A stretch of DNA of 59,134 nt, from NCBI GenBank assembly GCA_019391515.1, contig JAHXQP010000016.1, positions 1 to 59,134 on the forward strand. Direction: 5' to 3'. The notes beneath the pieces are model-generated. The model worked only from the letters and a program-made list of their open reading frames with translations. It was not told the DNA's origin and ran no database searches. Shown here one piece after another: positions 29,747-38,077 of the stretch (position 1 is its first letter; every line of letters begins with the position of its first letter). This DNA comes from Clostridiaceae bacterium. Its GTDB lineage: Bacteria > Bacillota > Clostridia > Tissierellales > Sporanaerobacteraceae. Position numbers and translations under genes: made by a program.

Positions 29747-30589
29747 CTAATTATTAAGCTTATCTGCTTCAATAAACCACTTATCCATTAGACCTTTATC
29801 TTTTGCTTCAGCCAATATTTCATTTAACTTCACAGTTAATTCATCATTACCTTTCTTTACAGCTATTGCTACACCGTCAGAGCCACTATCAATAGTTAGG
29901 TCATCTACAACCATTAAATTTTCATTAGAATTTGCAAAGGATTCTGCAACAGGTGCTTCCATAATGGCACAATCTATTTTTTTAGTCTTTAAATTCATAG
30001 CTATATCTGGATTTGTACTTAAACTTTTTACATCAGCATCCTTTATCTCTGTCTTTGCAAACTTCTCTTGAGTTGTACCAATTTGTACCCCTATGCTCTT
30101 ACCGTTTAAATCTTCTAATTTGTTAATTTGAGTTGCATCTTCTTTGTTCACTAGAACTGAAAGATTGGCTTCATAATAAATATCAGTAAAGTTTGCTTCC
30201 TTCTCTCTTTCAGGATCTGGATTCATACCAGCAACTACTATATCCAACATTCCAGTTGATAAACCTCCTAGGAGCTTATCAAATTCCATATCCTTTATCT
30301 CCAATTCAACACCTAGTTCATCTGCTATATACTTTGCAATTTCTATATCGAAACCAACAATTTCATCCTTGCCATCTACTATTGTATGGAATTCAAATGG
30401 TGGATAGTCTGCACTAGTTCCCAATACTAATTTACCTTTTTTCTTAATTTTTTCTAATGAATTATCTTCAACTTCTGAACCATTTTTTTCTGAATTTACT
30501 TCTTCCTTAGTTCCACAACCTGCAACTAAACTTGATAATATAAGTATCACTGCTATAAATAAACTGATTTTCTTTTTCATAATATTCAC
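29747..30589 (-). CDS. Amino-acid ABC transporter substrate-binding lipoprotein
   Basis: A 280-residue binding protein. It has a lipoprotein signal (KKKISLFIAVILILSSLVAG then Cys) and the family 3 solute-binding fold (GKLVLGTSADYPPFEF, DIEIAKYIADELGVELE, FDKLLGGLSTGMLDIVVAGM). It captures a polar amino acid outside the cell. The ligand cannot be read from the sequence; the tandem T-boxes upstream would name it once their specifier codons are settled. Confidence 0.93.
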   Translation of the reverse strand: MNIMKKKISLFIAVILILSSLVAGCGTKEEVNSEKNGSEVEDNSLEKIKKKGKLVLGTSADYPPFEFHTIVDGKDEIVGFDIEIAKYIADELGVELEIKDMEFDKLLGGLSTGMLDIVVAGMNPDPEREKEANFTDIYYEANLSVLVNKEDATQINKLEDLNGKSIGVQIGTTQEKFAKTEIKDADVKSLSTNPDIAMNLKTKKIDCAIMEAPVAESFANSNENLMVVDDLTIDSGSDGVAIAVKKGNDELTVKLNEILAEAKDKGLMDKWFIEADKLNN

Positions 30590-30607
30590 CCCTAAATTAA
30601 TTTTAAA

Positions 30608-30845
30608 ATAAAAAATTCGTCCCTATTCATATAAAAGAGACGAAATATCCGCGTTACCACTCTAATTGGCTTTATATAAAACCCAACTCAACTCAAATAA
30701 CGCTTTGAATGCGAAATAAGATACTCACCTAATAGGCTTTGTCCTATTTGTCTCCACAGCTCTCTTCATTATACTTTCAATCTCCTGGCTCTCACCTTAC
30801 CCAGTTCTCTGTAAAATCTACTAATATAACTACCCTCTGTATCAC
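30608..30845 (-). promoter_or_regulatory. T-box riboswitch, downstream copy (directly before the ABC operon)
   Basis: On the minus strand: stem I with AGAGAACTGG, a GGTGAGAG apical loop and closing CCAG (30780-30830); then the conserved antiterminator T-box AGAGTGGTAACGCGG (30649-30663); then a terminator hairpin with T-run (30610-30645). The organisation is the tRNA-sensing T-box leader. The specifier region reads around GTGGAGACAAAT, so GAC (Asp) or ACA (Thr) are candidates; I cannot choose without folding. Confidence 0.9.
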
Positions 30846-30884
30846 AGACCTTTGTATTAAATTTCAATATATTTATAAATATAC

Positions 30885-31135
30885 AAAAACCGTCTCTATA
30901 TATAAGAGACGGATATGACCGTGGTACCACTCTAATTATATTTTACTTACGTAAAATATAACTCGATTCAAATAACGCTTTGAATGCGGAATAAGATACT
31001 TGCCTACCCATAGGCTTTGTCCTATCCATTTCAGCAACTCTTTTCATTAAGCTTTTCACCACCTGGCTCTCACCTTACCCAGTTCTCTGTAGGATGTACT
31101 TGGCAAAACTACTCCTTTGCTTCTTGAATATTTAA
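30885..31135 (-). promoter_or_regulatory. T-box riboswitch, upstream copy
   Basis: A second complete T-box with near-identical stem I (AGAGAACTGG...GGTGAGAGCCAGG, about 31060-31090), T-box core AGAGTGGTACCACGG (30919-30933) and terminator stem CCGTCTCT / AGAGACGG with T5 (30886-30913). The corresponding specifier region reads GCTGAAATGGAT, so AAT (Asn) or ATG (Met) are candidates. Placed 40 bp upstream of the other copy, it gives two tRNA checkpoints in series. Confidence 0.9.
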
Positions 31136-31168
31136 AATATATTTTGTATTTTATTTCATTATAGATAT

Positions 31169-31197
31169 AGTATAGTTATAGTTTTAAAATTTGTCAA
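31169..31197 (-). promoter_or_regulatory. Sigma-A promoter of the tandem T-box / ABC operon
   Basis: TTGACA (31197-31192), 17-bp spacer, TATACT (31174-31169) on the minus strand. The start point near 31162 lies just before the first T-box. Confidence 0.8.
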
Positions 31198-31227
31198 GAC
31201 TTATTTTATTTTTTTACTTTTATTATG

Positions 31228-31255
31228 TTTACAATTTTATATGTTGTGGTATAAT
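31228..31255 (+). promoter_or_regulatory. Promoter of the type I antitoxin RNA
   Basis: TTTACA (31228-31233), 16-bp spacer, extended -10 TGGTATAAT (TATAAT at 31250-31255). The predicted start is about 31262. Confidence 0.7.
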
Positions 31256-31261
31256 AAAATA

Positions 31262-31350
31262 AGGTAATCGATACCGCAAAGGTGCGGTTGCCACTAAAGT
31301 GAATAAAAATCTTTAATCACTCTGCGGGCAGGCAGGGTGATTATTTTTTT
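31262..31350 (+). ncRNA. Antitoxin RNA of a type I toxin-antitoxin locus
   Basis: A predicted RNA of about 85-90 nt. It starts after the extended -10 promoter and ends at a hairpin (AATCAC...GTGATT, 31315-31342) followed by a T7 run. Its 3' part is antisense to the end of the holin-like toxin mRNA. Its 5' part (AAGGTAATCGA...GGTTGCCAC) is repeated in inverted orientation at the 5' end of the toxin transcript (31480-31515). This convergent layout matches Fst/TxpA-type systems. No direct evidence of the RNA exists in the window. Confidence 0.65.
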
Positions 31351-31451
31351 CTCTTAACATTATCCTTTGTTAGCATAACTATTAAGGAGATTAGTGATAT
31401 AGTAAACATACCAAAAGCAATCATTAAAGAAATTGCCTGAAATGTACTCAT
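31341..31451 (-). CDS. Holin-like small membrane toxin (type I TA), 36 aa
   Basis: The 36-residue product begins MSTFQAISLMIAFGMFTISL, continues as one hydrophobic helix, and ends with a basic tail (LTKDNVKRKK). The pattern M-x-x-F-x-A-x-x-L-M-I-x-F is that of the Firmicute putative holin-like toxins (Fst/TxpA-like small hydrophobic peptides). The start has a perfect AGGAGG site. A promoter candidate lies upstream on the minus strand (TTGAAA 31551-31546, 18 bp, TACAAT 31527-31522). The stop codon lies in the shared bidirectional terminator, so the 3' end overlaps the convergent antitoxin RNA. Confidence 0.8.
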   Translation of the reverse strand: MSTFQAISLMIAFGMFTISLISLIVMLTKDNVKRKK

Positions 31452-31590
31452 ATCACACCACCTCCTTTCTTTTGTGAAGTGAGGTGGCAACCACACCCTG
31501 CTTTTCGATTACCTTGTCCCAATTGTATCATATTTGTTATTCATATTTCAACTTTTTACCAATAAATCTACAAGAGTATAATGAAATAAA

Positions 31591-31630
31591 AAATGTGACT
31601 ATGTAATTTTAAAATTACATAGTCACATTT
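31591..31630 (-). terminator. 40-bp perfect palindrome, terminator of the YfcC gene
   Basis: Two contiguous, perfectly complementary 20-bp halves, with no unpaired loop in the DNA, end in ATTT. It sits 41 bp past the YfcC stop codon and also faces the toxin promoter on the other side. Confidence 0.75.
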
Positions 31631-31670
31631 ACTAATTATAATTTTTTTATTTACAAAAATTTGTTATATT

Positions 31671-33347
31671 TTATACCAATCCCACTATTACTCCTCCAAT
31701 TACAAATAGAGAAGCTAGTATAAATAGTACTAGTTGAAATTTAATTTGAAATTTAGCCCATTTGCTCCATTCTAGTCTTGCAACTCCTAGTACCCCCATT
31801 AAACAACCAGATGTTGGAACTATTAAATTAGTCAATCCATCTCCCAGCTGGAATGCTAATACTGATACTTGTTTTGACACTCCTACTATATTGGAAAGTG
31901 GAGCCATGAGAGGCATAGTTATAGCTGCTTGACCAGAACCTGATACTACAAAGAAATTGAATATTGATTGGAATAGATACATAAACCATGCAGTTATAGT
32001 TGCTGGCAATCCTTTCAATACCTTACTCATGCCATATAGTACTGTATTTAGTACTGAATCTGTAAAAGGAGAAGAATCCCCTAAAATCAATACTATTCCT
32101 TGGGCCATACCAACAACCAATGCTGCTCCAACTAGATCCCCAGCTCCTTGCCTAAATGAATTAGCCATATCATTTACTGTCATATTATTTAAATTAAATA
32201 TAACTCCAATAATTCCTGAAACTAAACCCATTGTGAAAAATATAGTGGCTATTTCAGGTATATAATATCCGTGTTTCATTACACCCCATATAACCCATGC
32301 TATACCAACAAGTATTGTAATCATAACTAATCCATGACCAAAATTAAATTCAAGTTTTTCTATATCTCCAACATTAAAATCTTTTCTATAATACTCATCC
32401 GACTCATAAGCTACAGATAGCTTCGGATTTTTTCTTATCTTCTTTGCATACAACATTATAAATATAATAGATACAATATTAAATACCACATACATAAATA
32501 TCCTAAAGCCTGCTCCAGACATGATTGGAATCCCTGCAATTCCTTGAGCAATAGCTACACTAAAGGGATTCATCCAAGAAGTAGCAAATCCAATTTGGGT
32601 TGCAACATAGGTTATCATCACTCCTATTACAGCATCATAACCCATGGCAATAACAAGAGGTACAATTATCATAGCAAATGGTATTGCTTCCTCACCCATT
32701 CCAAATATGGCACCACCTAAAGAAAACAATAGGAATAATATTGGTATTATGGCAACTTCCTTCCCTTGCGTCTTAGAAACCATATTTCCAATACCAGCCT
32801 CTATAGCTCCAGTCCTAAGTATCATTCCAAAGGCTCCTCCAACTACTAATATGAAAGCAACAACTCCAACTGCTGAGCCCCATTTATCACCTTTTACCAT
32901 TCCCTCAAATACATAGTTTAAAAATCCCATATCTCCATCTTTTCCAAAGAGTTTTACCCCTTTCTTCTCTCCAGAGTTTATATAATCACCATATTCTTGA
33001 ACTACTTTAAAGACAAATTTATCATCTTTTTCAACCTCTATGGCAGAGGCTTTTGTTTTTTTTATGGTTCCTACAGGCTCTTCTGAACTATCTGCAAATA
33101 GGACTGTTTCCTCATCACCTGTAGCATCTAGAATATACTTTTCTCCACTAAATTCAAAATCCTTACTTTGTCCATCACCTAGCTCTATTACAACGTTATT
33201 ATTCAAATCATATACCTTATACAATACATCAAATCTGCCTACAGGAATAAGATAGGTTAAAATCGCTGCAACAAGTACTATAAAAAATATTATTACATAG
33301 GTATCAGGAATTCTATACTCTTTCCCAGCCTTTGATTTTTCTGTCAT
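31671..33347 (-). CDS. yfcC: YfcC-family C4-dicarboxylate/basic amino-acid carrier
   Basis: A 558-residue transporter with about 12 membrane helices and the YfcC/ArcD-like layout: N-terminal RIPDTYVIIFFIVLVAAILTYLIPVGRF, an extended extracytoplasmic loop (residues 40-130), then FGMGEEAIPFAMIIVPLVIAMGYDAVIGV and a C-terminal VVSGSGQAAITMPLMAPLSNIVGVSKQ. The substrate may be a dicarboxylate, an amino acid or a dipeptide. Its neighbour is isoaspartyl dipeptidase, 40 bp upstream in the same direction, so I infer uptake of beta-aspartyl peptides or exchange of their products. Confidence 0.9.
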   Translation of the reverse strand: MTEKSKAGKEYRIPDTYVIIFFIVLVAAILTYLIPVGRFDVLYKVYDLNNNVVIELGDGQSKDFEFSGEKYILDATGDEETVLFADSSEEPVGTIKKTKASAIEVEKDDKFVFKVVQEYGDYINSGEKKGVKLFGKDGDMGFLNYVFEGMVKGDKWGSAVGVVAFILVVGGAFGMILRTGAIEAGIGNMVSKTQGKEVAIIPILFLLFSLGGAIFGMGEEAIPFAMIIVPLVIAMGYDAVIGVMITYVATQIGFATSWMNPFSVAIAQGIAGIPIMSGAGFRIFMYVVFNIVSIIFIMLYAKKIRKNPKLSVAYESDEYYRKDFNVGDIEKLEFNFGHGLVMITILVGIAWVIWGVMKHGYYIPEIATIFFTMGLVSGIIGVIFNLNNMTVNDMANSFRQGAGDLVGAALVVGMAQGIVLILGDSSPFTDSVLNTVLYGMSKVLKGLPATITAWFMYLFQSIFNFFVVSGSGQAAITMPLMAPLSNIVGVSKQVSVLAFQLGDGLTNLIVPTSGCLMGVLGVARLEWSKWAKFQIKFQLVLFILASLFVIGGVIVGLV

Positions 33348-33387
33348 CTAAAATACACTCCTTCTATCATAATTATCTAGTATTTAT

Positions 33388-34560
33388 TTATTCAAATGTT
33401 CCTTTCACAACTGCCTCTTTGTTTTGGACCATAACCTGTCCTTTTGCTATAACTGTATCTATTTCAAATGTATCTGCATCTAACAGTACAATATCTGCAT
33501 CCCTACCTTTCTCTATATAGCCTTTGTCCTTTAATTTTAAAATATCCGCTGGATTAGCTGTAATAACCCTCAATGCCTTTTCCATAGGAATTTTTTCAGA
33601 AACTATAGCATCTTTTACTTCTCCATATAGAGAAGTAACTTTTCCAACACCAATACCTATAAACTCACCTTTTTCATTAAATTCTGGAAGGCTTCCTTGT
33701 CCATCTGATGAAAAAGTAATATTATTTCCTGAAACTCCCTCTTCCAATGCTATTTTCAGAGCTTTGCTACATTTTACCTCCCCTTCTTCTAGAAATTTCC
33801 TCGTAGTGCTTGTAGTAAAATCTATTATTCCGCCATTTTTACCAAATTCTATAGCTTGTTTAAATAAACTTCCATTCCTATTCATATGTGTAGGTATAAA
33901 CTGAGTAATAGGTACCTCTGTGTTTTCTACTATTTCTTCAATAAAATCTATCTGTCTTAGTCCATCTCCCATGTGTATATTCACAACTCCAGCCTTGCCA
34001 GAAAGAATTCCTCCAACCCTTGCATCTGCTACAAGTTTTGTAAATTCTTCTACCGTAGGCTGACTGGAACGATGGTCTGACATAGCTATTTCACCAGCCC
34101 CTATAACCTTATCAATCAACACTATATCATCTAATACACTTCCAGTTATAGTCCTAGTTGGAACTTGGTATGAACCTGTGTACATATATGTGGTTATGCC
34201 CTCTTCCTCCAATCCCCTAGCTTTTGCTAGTAAATTGTCTCCATTCCTTGTAGTACCATCTGTTCCTAATACTCCAACTACAGTGGTTACCCCTCCAAGG
34301 GTTATATCTGTTAATTGAATTTCTGGAGTCCTTGTTTTGAATCCTCCTTCTCCACCTCCTCCAGCAATATGAACATGGGAATCAATAAATCCTGGAACTA
34401 CATATTTCCCCTTTGCATCAATGATTTCAATGTGGACAAAGTTCTCTGGGACTTGAAGATTATCCACAATAAAGCCTATTTTGTCCCCTACTATGAGGAT
34501 ATCTTTCTTGCCTAAATAAGTAGGAGAATATACAGTTCCATTTTTTATAAGTTTCAACAT
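33388..34560 (-). CDS. iadA: Isoaspartyl dipeptidase (beta-aspartyl peptidase)
   Basis: A 390-residue amidohydrolase-fold enzyme. The metal-binding GFIDSHVHIAGGGGEGG, the TLGGVTTVVGVLGTDG loop, the HMGDG and QFIPTHMNR histidines, and the catalytic Asp in FSSDGQGSLPEF all match IadA. It cleaves beta-aspartyl dipeptides from isomerised proteins or cyanophycin-like sources, releasing Asp. It heads an apparent two-gene unit with the YfcC carrier. The ATG at 34560 follows an AGGAGGTAC site. Confidence 0.94.
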   Translation of the reverse strand: MLKLIKNGTVYSPTYLGKKDILIVGDKIGFIVDNLQVPENFVHIEIIDAKGKYVVPGFIDSHVHIAGGGGEGGFKTRTPEIQLTDITLGGVTTVVGVLGTDGTTRNGDNLLAKARGLEEEGITTYMYTGSYQVPTRTITGSVLDDIVLIDKVIGAGEIAMSDHRSSQPTVEEFTKLVADARVGGILSGKAGVVNIHMGDGLRQIDFIEEIVENTEVPITQFIPTHMNRNGSLFKQAIEFGKNGGIIDFTTSTTRKFLEEGEVKCSKALKIALEEGVSGNNITFSSDGQGSLPEFNEKGEFIGIGVGKVTSLYGEVKDAIVSEKIPMEKALRVITANPADILKLKDKGYIEKGRDADIVLLDADTFEIDTVIAKGQVMVQNKEAVVKGTFE

Positions 34561-34652
34561 AAAAGTACCTCCTAAAATTAATTATACAATTTTATTTCTT
34601 TTTTAATAAATTATATCATAATTCTTTTCCAATTTATCTACAATAAAATACA

Positions 34653-34680
34653 AAAAGTAGGCTGTAAAAAGCCTACTTTT
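34653..34680 (-). terminator. Terminator of the ABC exporter operon
   Basis: A 10-bp stem (AAAAGTAGGC / GCCTACTTTT) with an 8-nt loop, ten bases past the permease stop codon. Confidence 0.85.
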
Positions 34681-34689
34681 ATCAAAGAC

Positions 34690-37311
34690 CTATTCTTCCA
34701 TTTTTATTTTATCAATTATGTTTCCATTATTTATTCTCTTTAATGGAATATATGCTGATATCAATGCTACAACTATAGCTCCTATGGAAGATATGAATAT
34801 ACTATTCCATGGAATCATCCAATCAAACCCTCTAATCCTCATTACAATCCTATACAATAAATAAGAAAGTCCTGTACCTATTATCCCACCATATATAGTA
34901 GCCATCAAACCATAGTAGATACTTTCCAAGGCTACCATCTTCCTTACACTTTTCTGTGCCATTCCTACAGCTTTTATCATAGCTAGTTCCCTAGTTCTAA
35001 GTATCAGATTTGTACTTATGGTGTTTATAATATTTACACAGCTAATCAAGGCTATTACTGCTACGAAACCGTATAAGAATATATTCATAACTATATTCAC
35101 TTTTCTATCTTCCTCTGCTTGCTCTGAATAATCTAAGTAATTAAATTTAAGGTCCTTTTCTTTTAATCCAGATAGATACTTCCTAACTGGCTTATTGTTT
35201 CCATCCCTCTCCATTTCAATATAGACTTGTGTATCAAGTCCATCATCCATTAATTTTTCACATATTTCTTCTGTGGATATTATACTTAATCCATCATTTA
35301 GATTGTATTTATATTCATTTGATAAAAGTCCTCTTTCCAGTATTCCCATGACCTTTACTTCTTTTAAATTATCTTTATTATCAGTATCATCTATATGGTC
35401 CGATACAAGTATTTTATCCCCTATTTTAAATTTGAACCCTTCGATTATTACACTTTTGTCATTTTTTTCATCATATGTTGGAGTAGTTGCTACTACCAAA
35501 ACTCCATTCTCACTATTTAGCTTCTCAGCATCAACAGTACCATTCTTTAAATATGGCTTTAAAGCATCCATATTATCATTTCCGAAGGTAATTATATTAC
35601 TATTATATACCACTGTAGAACCCTGTATTTTCTCGTCATAAAGACCCTCATTTAATTCTTTTAACTTTGGGCTTATCACATCATTCTTAACCAATGCATC
35701 AGCATAACTCGTACTAGCCTTATATACCCTTTTTACATCCTCAATATTTTTCAACTCTTTATACATACTATCTAAATCCAAATTTCCAGGAGAATATATG
35801 AGGAAGTTTCCCATTTCATCATCACTTACTGCTCCAATTCTAAACATATATTTGGAAAAACTAGAAAAACTAATAAAAAGCACCATGCTTATAACCATAG
35901 AAAATACTGTTATTGTAAACCTCTTCCTGTTCCTTCTTAAATTCTTATAAGCCAGTTCCCCTTCCATACCAAAGAGCTTCCTTATTAACTTAGAACTTTT
36001 AACTTTCTTGAAAGTTTCCTTTTTAAATCCTCCTGTATTTCTCACAGCATCCAATGGTGAAATTTTACCTGCTTTTCTTGCCGGGCCATATGCTGAAAGA
36101 TAGACAGTTATTAACCCTAGTATGGAACTTATTACAAGTACTACAGGAGAAATCACTATCTCAAAATCAGCAACAAAATCAAATTTAATCAATGATATGA
36201 TATATAGAACTATCCTCATAGCTAATACACCACAGAAAAGTCCTACAGGTATCCCTATGACACCCAATATAGTAGCTTCTTTAAATACCATATTTCTAAT
36301 CTGTTTTGGGGTAGAACCTACAGAACGCAACAACCCAAACTGGGATATTCTTTCAAGTATGGATATATTGAAAGAATTGTATATTACCGCAACTGTAGCA
36401 ACTATTACCAAGGTTATAATAAATATTAATATTTTGACAAGAGCATTGTTTAAGGATTTTGATGCGCTTTGGGCTGAAAGCTCTAATAAATCATCATTAT
36501 ATTGAATATTTCCTTCAGTTAGACCAATATTCTTAGCTATTTTTTCTGCCTTATTCCTAGCCTTATTTATACTACTAAATCTTACATAGATGTCATAACT
36601 ATTATCTTTTAAATCCTTCTTATCCAATCCAACTATGGTATCATACATATAACCATCTTCCCATACATTGTCAGAATCTGCAATTCCCACTACTGTATAT
36701 TCCTTTTCTTTTTCTTTTTCAAACCGTTCCTCTATATCTGAATAAATAAAACCTCCATCCACACTCTGTGGATCAACAGTTTCCTTTCCATCTGGTTCTT
36801 TAATTATCCTTTTACCTAAAGATAAGACAATCTTGTCACCTACTTTTGGTTTCTTAGGAAAATATTCTAATACTAATTTTTCCAAAACTATCTCATCTGA
36901 ACTTATGGGAAGTCTCCCTTCTTTAATTTTATAGGGCAATATATCCAATGTTTCCTTATCATATCCTCTAACTCTTAAATACTTATAGGGAATAGGCAAG
37001 CTTTCCCTTTCTTCTTCCGTTGTTTCCCTTAAAGGTGCATATCCATCTGGTTTAGTTATTCCCGACTTCTCCACCTCTACATTTTTAGTTATTTTATCTA
37101 TTTTATCTGATGGAACATCTGTGAAAATGGCATGATAATCTCCCATTCTTTTAATTACATCTTTTATAGCAGCATCCCTCATACTTATTGCCATAGTCCC
37201 AATAGCCGTTATAAGTGCTACTGAAAGTATTATTCCAATGATAGTAAGTATAGTCCTCTTTTTCTGTACCTTTAAATATCTATAAGTTATCTGTTTATAA
37301 TTCTTTATCAT
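34690..37311 (-). CDS. FtsX/MacB-type ABC transporter permease
   Basis: An 873-residue permease with a single N-terminal helix (RTILTIIGIILSVALITAIGTMAIS), a large extracellular domain, a first FtsX domain (about residues 290-420, with GLLRSVGSTPKQIRNMVFKEA), a second long extracellular domain and a C-terminal FtsX domain (TRELAMIKAVGMAQKSVRKMVALES). This duplicated form is typical of peptide-antibiotic resistance and lipoprotein or peptide export systems in Firmicutes. It overlaps the ATPase gene by 4 bp and sits downstream of a two-component system. Confidence 0.92.
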   Translation of the reverse strand: MIKNYKQITYRYLKVQKKRTILTIIGIILSVALITAIGTMAISMRDAAIKDVIKRMGDYHAIFTDVPSDKIDKITKNVEVEKSGITKPDGYAPLRETTEEERESLPIPYKYLRVRGYDKETLDILPYKIKEGRLPISSDEIVLEKLVLEYFPKKPKVGDKIVLSLGKRIIKEPDGKETVDPQSVDGGFIYSDIEERFEKEKEKEYTVVGIADSDNVWEDGYMYDTIVGLDKKDLKDNSYDIYVRFSSINKARNKAEKIAKNIGLTEGNIQYNDDLLELSAQSASKSLNNALVKILIFIITLVIVATVAVIYNSFNISILERISQFGLLRSVGSTPKQIRNMVFKEATILGVIGIPVGLFCGVLAMRIVLYIISLIKFDFVADFEIVISPVVLVISSILGLITVYLSAYGPARKAGKISPLDAVRNTGGFKKETFKKVKSSKLIRKLFGMEGELAYKNLRRNRKRFTITVFSMVISMVLFISFSSFSKYMFRIGAVSDDEMGNFLIYSPGNLDLDSMYKELKNIEDVKRVYKASTSYADALVKNDVISPKLKELNEGLYDEKIQGSTVVYNSNIITFGNDNMDALKPYLKNGTVDAEKLNSENGVLVVATTPTYDEKNDKSVIIEGFKFKIGDKILVSDHIDDTDNKDNLKEVKVMGILERGLLSNEYKYNLNDGLSIISTEEICEKLMDDGLDTQVYIEMERDGNNKPVRKYLSGLKEKDLKFNYLDYSEQAEEDRKVNIVMNIFLYGFVAVIALISCVNIINTISTNLILRTRELAMIKAVGMAQKSVRKMVALESIYYGLMATIYGGIIGTGLSYLLYRIVMRIRGFDWMIPWNSIFISSIGAIVVALISAYIPLKRINNGNIIDKIKMEE

Positions 37312-37988
37312 GATATTTTCTCATCCTTTACAATACTGCCATCTTCAATAGTTATTATCCTATCTGCTTGAGAGGCAATATCTAAATCATGGGTTATAAG
37401 TACAAGAGTTTGATTGTATTTTTGAACAGAAAGTTTTAAAAGATCTATTATCTCCTTACTATTCTGACTATCCAGATTTCCCGTAGGCTCATCGGCAAGG
37501 ACTATTGATGGACTATATGCAAGGGCCCTCCCTATAGAAACTCTCTGTTGTTGACCTCCTGAAAGCTCATTGGGAAGGTGATCCTTCCTTTCATTCAAAC
37601 CTAAAATCGAAATAAGTTCATCTATGTATTTTCTATCTAATTTCTTGTTATCTAAAAGCAATGGTAATAATATGTTTTCCTCTACATCAAGGACTGGTAC
37701 TAGATTATAGAATTGAAAAATAAATCCTACCTTCCTCCTTCTAAATATAGCAAGTTCCTCTTCACTCAAACTATATATATCTACTCCATCTACAATTACC
37801 TTCCCACTACTAGGCCTATCCACCCCACCTAATAAATGCAATAAGGTACTCTTTCCTGAACCACTTGGTCCTACTATTGCTACAAATTCACCTTGATTGA
37901 TAGTAAGATTTATATTATCAACTGCTTTTACCTTCATCTCACCAGTACCATAGACTTTGCAAAGATTTTCTACTCTAACAACTTCCAC
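37308..37988 (-). CDS. ABC transporter ATPase (LolD/MacB/BceA class)
   Basis: A 226-residue ATPase with Walker [19 protein letters not shown]-loop GFIFQFYNLVPVLDV, signature ELSGGQQQRVSIGRALA, Walker B SIVLADEPTGNLDS and H-loop LITHDLDIA. It drives the FtsX-type permease encoded downstream. The promoter region (38012-38074) has direct repeats resembling response-regulator sites, so it is probably a target of the adjacent two-component system. Confidence 0.95.
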   Translation of the reverse strand: MEVVRVENLCKVYGTGEMKVKAVDNINLTINQGEFVAIVGPSGSGKSTLLHLLGGVDRPSSGKVIVDGVDIYSLSEEELAIFRRRKVGFIFQFYNLVPVLDVEENILLPLLLDNKKLDRKYIDELISILGLNERKDHLPNELSGGQQQRVSIGRALAYSPSIVLADEPTGNLDSQNSKEIIDLLKLSVQKYNQTLVLITHDLDIASQADRIITIEDGSIVKDEKIS

Positions 37989-38011
37989 AGTTATCCCTCC
38001 TTTTCTTTCTA

Positions 38012-38062
38012 ATTATAGTCTACAATGTCCATCTTACAATAAGGTGAATTTTCATCTTACAT
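38012..38062 (-). promoter_or_regulatory. Promoter with direct repeats TTGTAAGATG, probable response-regulator target
   Basis: On the minus strand TGTAAGATG occurs at 38061-38053 and TTGTAAGATG at 38039-38030, 23 bp apart, followed 12 bp later by TATAAT (38017-38012). OmpR-class activators bind direct repeats upstream of weak -35 regions. A near-identical TTGTAAGGTG precedes the response-regulator gene (40079-40070). Confidence 0.6.
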
Positions 38063-38077
38063 TTTTGTAAGACGAAA

